Source: a virus | Virus record (IMG/VR): IMGVR_UViG_3300037840_000216 | Location: 20,468 to 84,467 of that record | Direction: 5' to 3' (one strand) | Length of the DNA stretch: 64,000 nt | Part shown: positions 50,428 to 56,018 of the stretch, one piece after another | How positions within the stretch are numbered: position 1 is the stretch's first letter | Layout: each line of letters opens with the position of its first letter | Notes under the pieces: model-generated | Told to the model about the DNA's origin: nothing | Seen by the model: only the letters and a program-made list of their open reading frames with translations | Database searches by the model: none | Translations under genes and position numbers: made by a program

Positions 50428-50608
50428 TACCCTGATCATCCTACTATCTCTTACTTCTAGTACTCTTGGTAGCCTGATCGCATTGGCTATTTGGTTTCAT
50501 TGGGACATCGAGGGTTTTTGGGAGCAGCGTAGACTAGAGCATGGCAAGAAGCTTGATCAACGACAGCTAGAAGCTGCTAGGAAACATGGCTATAAAACAG
50601 ATTACTAG
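50420..50608 (+). CDS. Small single-pass membrane protein
   Basis: 62 residues; one transmembrane helix near 5-25 (IILLSLTSSTLGSLIALAIW) and a charged tail. Overlaps the previous gene. Its stop TAG and the TAG of the convergent gene share the CTAG palindrome. Confidence 0.6.
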   Translation: MGDTLIILLSLTSSTLGSLIALAIWFHWDIEGFWEQRRLEHGKKLDQRQLEAARKHGYKTDY

Positions 50609-50868
50609 AGGAAAAGCTGTGAATCCTTGCGCCAGCGCTTCTTTGAAAATTTCATAGGTTTCCAGGGTTTATATGGATGTTCGCAAGGCTCCTCGCATTG
50701 GTAGCGTAGAAGTTCCTCCCTCTCTTTGCGCAAGACCTTCAAAGCCTCGACGGGACCTTCGTATCTTACCAAAGATTTTGGACCAAGACGATGCTCCTCT
50801 AGTTTACCTAGAAGAGCATGGCCCAATTCCACCCTCGTAAGGGTGCTCAAGCGTCGCAAGAATTGCAT
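50605..50868 (-). CDS. Small basic protein, 87 aa
   Basis: Leftward, its start overlapping the stop of the 297-aa gene upstream. Basic and Leu/Glu-rich, with CEEPCEHPY and a Trp/Lys-rich end (KPWKPMKFSKKRWRK). No family recognised; likely a head-region accessory protein. Confidence 0.6.
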   Translation of the reverse strand: MQFLRRLSTLTRVELGHALLGKLEEHRLGPKSLVRYEGPVEALKVLRKEREELLRYQCEEPCEHPYKPWKPMKFSKKRWRKDSQLFL

Positions 50869-51761
50869 TATGCGCTCCTAGTCGGCTCAACTGATACCGT
50901 GAGCCCAAGGATGTCCTCGGGACGACCCTGCCTGCCTTTGATGCGAGCGAGCTTGTCTGCCACGGCTGCCCTAGCGTTGTCAGTCAGAGGACCCTGAGAA
51001 ACGATGGCCGGGTTGCCTCCAGTCGGAACGAAGTGCGAGACGAGATCCGGCTGTTGCCGGGTCAGGTCGCCTAGTGGGCTTTTCGACCTACCGAATTCGC
51101 CCTGCTCCAGTTTCGCGTGCTGGTTCGGATCGACATAGGCAACCGTGACGCCCTGCTGGTTGTACTCCGTCTCGACGGTGAGCTTCTGAATCGGCTCACC
51201 AAGCTCGTTGGTAATCATCGCTAGCGTGGTGTTCGTCTTCTGAATGTTGTGGGTCTGTCCCTGCTGTACCTTCTGTGCCGTGCCGAACCCGATGATCTCG
51301 ACGTAGCCGAGGCTGCCTGAGAGGGTGGGGTCGTTTTCGTCACCAGGCTCCAACGGGTGCATGTCGCCACGCACGCCACGAGGTTTCAACTCGATGCGGC
51401 GGATGCCGTCCTTCTGATTTTGGCGCTGGAGGCGTAGGTGGAAAGGCGAGAACAGGAGGTTGCGGACGTATTTAGGTCCTTCGGCGTCGGCCTTGGCGAC
51501 GGCCTCCGCTTCCGCCTCACCTGCCTCTAGGGCAGCTTCTTCCACTGCGACCTGCTTCTCGATCCACTCCTCAACGGGACGGGCAAGATCATCCGGGATG
51601 GGTAGTCCCAAGTCCTTGAGGCTGACGTACGTCTCTACGAGCTTTGCCCATTGCGGGCTGTTATAGTCCGGTGTTTCAGCCGTTACCTTCAGTGCTGCTG
51701 GTTTGCGAGCGCGTGTTTTCGTTGCTTTGCGCTTCGCGGGTGCTTCCTTTGCTGTTGCCAT
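50868..51761 (-). CDS. Head-region structural protein, 297 aa
   Basis: The N-terminus is Lys/Ala/Thr-rich (KEAPAKRKATKTRARKP), resembling DNA-binding or disordered tails, followed by Ala/Glu-rich helix and a beta-rich domain with FSPFHLRLQRQNQKDGIRRI. AGGAG precedes the ATG. Position downstream of the capsid genes suggests a head vertex or decoration protein, without motif proof. Confidence 0.55.
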   Translation of the reverse strand: MATAKEAPAKRKATKTRARKPAALKVTAETPDYNSPQWAKLVETYVSLKDLGLPIPDDLARPVEEWIEKQVAVEEAALEAGEAEAEAVAKADAEGPKYVRNLLFSPFHLRLQRQNQKDGIRRIELKPRGVRGDMHPLEPGDENDPTLSGSLGYVEIIGFGTAQKVQQGQTHNIQKTNTTLAMITNELGEPIQKLTVETEYNQQGVTVAYVDPNQHAKLEQGEFGRSKSPLGDLTRQQPDLVSHFVPTGGNPAIVSQGPLTDNARAAVADKLARIKGRQGRPEDILGLTVSVEPTRSA

Positions 51762-51820
51762 GGGTGGCTCCTATCTATATTTGAACTAATCTTGGACTGC
51801 GTACTGCTCTCCCTTTTTAT

Positions 51821-51859
51821 CTCACAGAGGTCACCCGAAAATAGGTGATCTTCTGTGAG
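51821..51859 (+). promoter_or_regulatory. Long 5' leader hairpin sequestering a ribosome-binding site
   Basis: CTCACAGAGGTCACC (51821-51835) pairs with GGTGATCTTCTGTGAG (51844-51859) to give 15 base pairs with one G-U pair, one bulged U and an 8-nt loop. The right arm includes the GAG of the GAGG (51857-51860) that serves the ATG at 51870, so folding would block initiation. Could act as a thermometer or protein-controlled switch. Confidence 0.5.
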
Positions 51860-51869
51860 GTAATGGACA

Positions 51870-52631
51870 ATGACTACTCTTCTCCCTTATAAGACTGGAC
51901 GTTTGAAAGCAACTCGATCTGTGGCCTTCAAGGATCTCAGTGTCTACGCCACAGCGCCCATCCCGACACCCCCTCCGACCTGGGAAGTCCCGTTGCAGAA
52001 ACAGGTCAGCGCAGGACAGGCAGTTTACCCGATTGACGGCAACGCCACTTACGGTGACTGTACCATCGCAGGCGTCGATCATCTTCAGCGCGCCTTCAGC
52101 GCTCTCTTCAACGAGCCGTACATACCGCCGACTGAAAAGGATCTCGTCGCTAAGTACTTCCAACTCGGCAACGGCCAGGACAATGGCCTCAACGAGGAAT
52201 TCGTACTCAAGACATGGTATGAAAAGGGACTCTTTGGGACGAAAATTGCAGGCTTTGCTCCGGTATCCACAACAAGCCTCTTGCAACAGCATCAGGCCAT
52301 CAGCTTGTATGGCGGCTGCTACCTGGGCATCAAGTGCCCGGAATCAGCACAGCGTGCCTTCCAGAAGGAACAGGAAACCGGACAGGTAGTCCCGTGGGTC
52401 TACGAAGGAGAACAGACTGAAGATGGACATTGTGTTGTCGCTCTTGGATACGGTCCGAACGGTGGTTTGCACTGCGCGACTTGGGGAGGTATTGCGGTAC
52501 TTGAGCCTAGCTTCCTGGCTCACTACCTTGACGAGGCATTCGTCGTTTTGAGTCAACAATTGGTTGAGGCTAAGGGCGACACATTCGGTCTAAATCTACA
52601 GATGTTGCAAGAAGACCTAGCTAAACTGTGA
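51870..52631 (+). CDS. Papain-like (C1-fold) cysteine protein
   Basis: 253 residues. Cys in GNATYGDCTIAGVDHLQ (about Cys54) and His in TEDGHCVVALGYGPNGG (about His188), then CATWGG, give the Cys...His...Asn/Trp order of papain-like folds seen in a family of uncharacterised bacterial proteins. It could be a protease, amidase or inactive structural domain. No signal peptide. Transcribed rightward within the head region. The leader hairpin may control translation, and the TGA stop forms part of the next promoter. Confidence 0.65.
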   Translation: MTTLLPYKTGRLKATRSVAFKDLSVYATAPIPTPPPTWEVPLQKQVSAGQAVYPIDGNATYGDCTIAGVDHLQRAFSALFNEPYIPPTEKDLVAKYFQLGNGQDNGLNEEFVLKTWYEKGLFGTKIAGFAPVSTTSLLQQHQAISLYGGCYLGIKCPESAQRAFQKEQETGQVVPWVYEGEQTEDGHCVVALGYGPNGGLHCATWGGIAVLEPSFLAHYLDEAFVVLSQQLVEAKGDTFGLNLQMLQEDLAKL

Positions 52632-52637
52632 TACACT
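52629..52637 (+). promoter_or_regulatory. Extended -10 promoter fused to the upstream stop codon
   Basis: The TGA stop of the papain-like gene is followed directly by TACACT (52632-52637), 7 nt before the ATG at 52645. No good -35. Confidence 0.55.
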
Positions 52638-52644
52638 TTAGATC

Positions 52645-52908
52645 ATGAAATGGTGCCCTGGTTGCAAAACAGAAAAGCATCTTCGTGAGTTCCATCGCAA
52701 TCGCAAGATGCCGGACGGTCGGCACAGGCTTTGCAAAGACTGCCGTAAAGGAGAGGGCAACACTGAGCGGCGGAAAGCAACCTCGAAAGCCTGGCGTGAA
52801 AAGAACGCTGAGGGAATCGCTGCGGTGCAAAAGGTCTGGAACGAAACGCATCGTGAGCATCGCCGTGAATACATGATGGTCAAGCATTACGGCATCACGC
52901 TTGCTTAG
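52645..52908 (+). CDS. Truncated HNH/endonuclease VII-like zinc module
   Basis: 87 residues. CPGCKTEKHLREFHRNRKMPDG followed by LCKDCRK is the N-terminal zinc element found before HNH or endonuclease VII domains; the helical linker (REKNAEGIAAVQKVWNETHRE) follows, but the catalytic HNH part is missing. Leaderless promoter. Overlaps by 14 nt the 3' end of an opposing small gene that encodes a similar linker-type sequence, so both look like remnants of endonuclease genes. Confidence 0.65.
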   Translation: MKWCPGCKTEKHLREFHRNRKMPDGRHRLCKDCRKGEGNTERRKATSKAWREKNAEGIAAVQKVWNETHREHRREYMMVKHYGITLA

Positions 52909-53062
52909 CTCGATATTCCCTTTCCTGACGACGTACCTTCGCCAAATTCTTTTCACGGTATTCTTTTTGCTCTTCAAGACACTTTGCTTTATGACGTTCA
53001 TAATACTTTCTTGAACCTCTTCGTCCTGCGGCGCGTTTAGCCTCAATGTTCTTATAGGGCAT
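52895..53062 (-). CDS. Small charged protein resembling an HNH linker
   Basis: 55 residues, very Arg/Lys/Glu/Tyr-rich (RRGSRKYYERHKAKCLEEQK, YREKN). The repeated charged helix resembles the linker of phage HNH endonucleases, without zinc or catalytic residues. It has its own TATAAT box 6 nt before the ATG and lies just beyond the capsid-gene terminator. A fragment of an endonuclease gene, or a genuine small protein. Confidence 0.55.
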   Translation of the reverse strand: MPYKNIEAKRAAGRRGSRKYYERHKAKCLEEQKEYREKNLAKVRRQEREYRAKQA

Positions 53063-53068
53063 AGGTCA

Positions 53069-53074
53069 ATTATA
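53069..53074 (-). promoter_or_regulatory. TATAAT box, leaderless type
   Basis: Consensus -10 on the minus strand, 6 nt before the ATG at 53062 and immediately downstream of the capsid terminator. -35 weak. Confidence 0.5.
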
Positions 53075-53078
53075 GCAC

Positions 53079-53102
53079 AAAAAAGACCCTCCGAAGAGGG
53101 CC
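53079..53102 (-). terminator. Intrinsic terminator of the capsid gene
   Basis: Reading leftward: GGCCCTC-TTCG-GAGGGTC followed by TTTTTT, a 7-bp stem (one G-U) with a stable UUCG tetraloop. It ends the major capsid transcript about 30 nt after the stop codon, so late head genes are not read straight into the tail genes. Confidence 0.85.
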
Positions 53103-53132
53103 TTTGATGAACTCAATAAAGAGTTTTGGAGA

Positions 53133-54251
53133 CTAAATTCTCCATTCACCTGTACCGGAGGTAACGCCCGACCCAGTTCCAAGGCCAGAAATGTTGAGCT
53201 TTGCGGGAGCCGCATTTGAAGAAGCCTTGACGATCCTTGACAGACCTCGGGGATTCAAAATTAGCATTCCAATCAACTCGTCCATGACCCAACCCTTCCA
53301 GAACTGCTCGACCTGGTGGTTCTCCTCGACATCGAGAGAGTACATGACAGGGAAGACCCCGATGAACTCCGGCTCGGCTGCGAGGAAGACCTCACCCTGA
53401 GGGATGATGATCGAACGCTGGATCTGGAACTCACCGAAGCTCGTGATGCGGCCTCCTGCGAATACCTCGTCCTTGAAACGGAATCCCGTTACGTTGAGGT
53501 CCCAGTTGTAGAGATCGCGGATGTCTGCCGGGTGGGCTAGCACGCGACGTGCCTCTAGCTGGTTGATTTCGATCTGCGAAACAGCGTTGTAGAAGTCGGC
53601 AGGCTCAAGCGGGTTACCTTCGCCAAGGAGCACGGTGTGTTCGTTGACGTTGGCTTCCGGTCCTGATGCTACTCCTACTGCGCGACCGCCGGTAGGTGCA
53701 AGTCCTACCGGACCTTCACCAGCCTGTGATTTCGTGATTGCTTCGCCGAGTCCGACGATGGCCTGCTCCAGGAGCAGAACGAGACGTGCGTCCTCCTGCT
53801 TCTGAATGGCCTGACGTGACTCGTCCTGGGCGTATTCGACTGCGTTCACGCGGAGGTAGTACAGATCCTCCTTGCGGATGCGTGGGAAGGTGGCGAGCCT
53901 GAAGAGGCTCGGGAATGCCTGCCTACCCTCGAACGGTGTGATCTTGACCTCTGCGTCAGTGCTGTTCAGCACGTACGCGCGGCCGAGGTCGTCCAGAATG
54001 TCGTACGGCATGAGGGGTCCTCGCTCCAGCGTGTCCTCGACAAGGACGTTGCGGACGATTCCCTCATAGCGCAGGCGGATCTGGATGGGACCGATCATGC
54101 CCTGGCCGATGCGGCGCATAGCGTTACCCTTGTCAGCAAGGATAGCTTCTAGACGGCCGATCTTCTGTTTCTTGGAGAGCTTCGGAAGGTCTTTCAGCTT
54201 CTCCTCGTAGTCAGCGGATGCCACTACTTGTCGTTGAAAGTTTTCGTACAT
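53133..54251 (-). CDS. Major capsid protein
   Basis: 372 residues, size and composition typical of an HK97-fold capsid protein. Contains an extended N-terminal helix region (ASADYEEKLKDLPKLSKKQK), a spine-helix-like stretch (ARLVLLLEQAIVGLGEAITK) and FGEFQIQRSIIIPQGEVFLAAEPEFIGVFPV, the P-domain/A-domain pattern of SPO1/Bxz1-like capsids. Followed by its own strong terminator, consistent with high-level expression, and preceded by a probable head decoration gene and the prohead protease. Confidence 0.75.
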   Translation of the reverse strand: MYENFQRQVVASADYEEKLKDLPKLSKKQKIGRLEAILADKGNAMRRIGQGMIGPIQIRLRYEGIVRNVLVEDTLERGPLMPYDILDDLGRAYVLNSTDAEVKITPFEGRQAFPSLFRLATFPRIRKEDLYYLRVNAVEYAQDESRQAIQKQEDARLVLLLEQAIVGLGEAITKSQAGEGPVGLAPTGGRAVGVASGPEANVNEHTVLLGEGNPLEPADFYNAVSQIEINQLEARRVLAHPADIRDLYNWDLNVTGFRFKDEVFAGGRITSFGEFQIQRSIIIPQGEVFLAAEPEFIGVFPVMYSLDVEENHQVEQFWKGWVMDELIGMLILNPRGLSRIVKASSNAAPAKLNISGLGTGSGVTSGTGEWRI

Positions 54252-54263
54252 TTCAGTGGCTCC

Positions 54264-54911
54264 TTAGATCAGTACCCTGATACGCAGGACCGATGGGTTG
54301 TATTCAATTACTTCTGCGACTTTTTGTGTATTTTTGGTAGGTCCACCGACAACACAAAGGCGACCATCTAGTCCCGAAGTCAAATATACTGGCACGCCTT
54401 CTTTTCCCTTTTCTGATACTTCAGTTGATAGTTTCTGAGAATTGAATCCCGGTGCAAGTAGGTCGTAGATTGAGTCAGGTCCCTGCCACGCAGAGATGTT
54501 GCTGGTGTTTTTGACACCATCAAACGTTCCACCGACCCACTGACCGAGAAGACCGAAGACATTCTCATTTGCTGAACCAGCGGCAATAGCGTAATTTTCT
54601 CCGGCCGTCTTGACGAGACATAGCCCTGGTGTCAAAGAACCTTCGTAGGTAAACGCTGTTCCTGTCGTGCTTTCTTTTGTTTCGTTATTACGTGAGAATG
54701 GAGAAGCTGCGGCTGCCCCTGTTGCGACTGCCGCCTTTTCATCCGTCTCTAGCGGAACCCGAATTCCACCGCTTGTGTTTCGTAGTGACGGGTCCAGATA
54801 GCCCGATGTCGGAGTTGCCTGGGTCTGACCCTGAACAACACGAAGAAGCCTTTTTTGGCTTGTAACGTTTATATTACTCGCATCACTGCCAACTGGATAA
54901 ATAATCTCCAT
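54264..54911 (-). CDS. Head decoration/stabilisation protein
   Basis: 215 residues, small-residue- and beta-rich (Gly/Ala/Ser/Thr). Contains SLTPGLCLVKTAGENYAIAAG and FGLLGQWVGGTFDG, a layout seen in phage head decoration proteins encoded just upstream of the capsid gene. AAGGA lies about 10 nt before the ATG. Codon use is more A/T-rich than the capsid gene. Confidence 0.6.
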   Translation of the reverse strand: MEIIYPVGSDASNINVTSQKRLLRVVQGQTQATPTSGYLDPSLRNTSGGIRVPLETDEKAAVATGAAAASPFSRNNETKESTTGTAFTYEGSLTPGLCLVKTAGENYAIAAGSANENVFGLLGQWVGGTFDGVKNTSNISAWQGPDSIYDLLAPGFNSQKLSTEVSEKGKEGVPVYLTSGLDGRLCVVGGPTKNTQKVAEVIEYNPSVLRIRVLI

Positions 54912-55006
54912 TTAGTCTAATTCCTTGTGATGTTGAAGCGACTAGGATTAGGCGCTTCTCGCCTATTCTTGTGATGGGCTGTAGGTAAAATATAGTAAGG
55001 GTGTGC

Positions 55007-55012
55007 TAAAAT
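55007..55012 (+). promoter_or_regulatory. TAAAAT box, leaderless type
   Basis: Lies 6 nt before the ATG of the HNH gene at 55019, in a short A/T-rich intergenic region (54912-55018) between divergent genes. No -35 consensus. Confidence 0.4.
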
Positions 55013-55018
55013 ATACAT

Positions 55019-55474
55019 ATGCGCGCATTGGATTTGACAGGACATGTATATGGACGATTGACCGTGTTACGGCGGGCTCCGAATCAAGGACAATTTACAG
55101 TTTGGATGTGTCAATGCGATTGCGGAAACGAGACCGTTGTGCGCTCTAACGATCTCCGTACTGGTAACACAAAGAGTTGTGGCTGCAAACAATACGATGG
55201 TCTTCGTAATGACAACGGTTATAGACATGGTTGGTATGGAACGCCCACTTGCGTTACTTGGAAAGCTATGAAGCAACGTTGTAATTATCCCAATCACCGT
55301 AGTTATTCGCACTATGGAGGACGCGACATCAAAGTCTGCGAACGTTGGAACGACTTCGAGAACTTTTTGACCGACATGGGCGAGCGTCCAGAGGGTCATT
55401 CGATTAGTCGAGCCGACCACGACGGGGACTACTGCCCTGAGAACTGTTCGTGGGCTTTAGAAGGCACCCATTAG
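55019..55474 (+). CDS. Phage HNH-type homing endonuclease, C-terminally short
   Basis: 151 residues. Matches the widespread phage family with LTGHVYGRLTVLRRAP, CQCDCGNETVVRSNDLRTGN, SCGC, then RCNYPNHRSYSHYGGRDIKV and SRADHDGDYCPENCSWA, which hold the zinc site and catalytic H-N-H residues. The usual C-terminal continuation after WA is missing; the protein ends LEGTH. Leaderless start. Independent selfish gene within the head region. Confidence 0.8.
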   Translation: MRALDLTGHVYGRLTVLRRAPNQGQFTVWMCQCDCGNETVVRSNDLRTGNTKSCGCKQYDGLRNDNGYRHGWYGTPTCVTWKAMKQRCNYPNHRSYSHYGGRDIKVCERWNDFENFLTDMGERPEGHSISRADHDGDYCPENCSWALEGTH

Positions 55475-55493
55475 ACGAACGTATGTTCGGGTC

Positions 55494-55522
55494 TTGACAT
55501 ACGCTACGCGATGCCGTAGACT
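55494..55522 (+). promoter_or_regulatory. Consensus sigma-70-like promoter, leaderless type
   Basis: TTGACA, exact 17-nt spacer, TAGACT, ending 7 nt before the ATG at 55530. Confidence 0.75.
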
Positions 55523-55529
55523 ACGGAGC

Positions 55530-55924
55530 ATGAAAAAATACTGAAGTTCTTTGCCTGGTGGTTCATTGGAGGCGTGGTACTGATCGTAATCATCGCCATC
55601 GTCGCATCCAGCGGAAGTAGTTCAAGCAGCACCAGCACAACCGTCGTGCCAGAAACATCGCCGCAAACATCATCAAATCATGTCTCTACGCCAGTAACAC
55701 CTAAACACTACAGCGGTAATGGTGGAGAGAACCTTGGCACCATCACGATATCTTCGTCCGCCACGTTGAAATGGACGAACGACGGTGGGTTGTTCTCTAT
55801 CATCACGAGCGAAGGCGTTTCCGTCAATTCACAAGCGAGTAGCGGTTCGTCAGTTCTCGAAGCGGGGACTTACCACGAATTCCAAGTCAACGCAGTAGGC
55901 AACTGGACAATCACTATCGAATAG
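55530..55924 (+). CDS. Membrane-anchored extracellular protein, frame broken at A6 near the start
   Basis: The ATG placed 7 nt after a consensus promoter opens MKK then a stop. Adding one A to the A6 run gives MKKILKFFAWWFIGGVVLIV and then IAIVASSG, an ideal membrane anchor fused in frame to the long ORF (Ser/Thr linker, then NLGTITISSSATLKWTNDGG and a domain ending GNWTITIE). So the gene requires a -1 slip at AAAAAA, or the sequence lacks one base, or translation starts at GTG 55574 without the N-terminal part. The C-terminal beta domain resembles small domains of actinobacterial secreted proteins. Confidence covers the gene, not the mechanism. Confidence 0.65.
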
Positions 55925-55968
55925 CGTCCATCTACCACCCGCAGAGAAGAGCCCGCCAAGGCAAAAGG

Positions 55969-55998
55969 AAAGGCCCGCATTCGCGGGCCTTTCTCTTT
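55969..55998. terminator. Bidirectional intrinsic terminator
   Basis: AAAGGCCCGC-ATTC-GCGGGCCTTT, a 10-bp perfect stem with T-rich sequence on both sides (TTTCTCTTT rightward, TTTCCTTTT leftward). It serves the rightward membrane-anchored gene and the leftward prohead protease gene. Confidence 0.85.
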
Positions 55999-56018
55999 GG
56001 TAAGGTCTATATTACCTG

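Noticed and set aside
52621-53046. 141-codon leftward frame across the HNH-like gene
   Set aside because: Lies antisense to a gene with a clear zinc motif and in a different frame from the 55-codon leftward gene that has its own promoter.
54912-55006. Terminator in the A/T-rich gap before the HNH gene
   Set aside because: Only a weak GAAGCG/CGCTTC stem with a 12-nt loop and no T-run.
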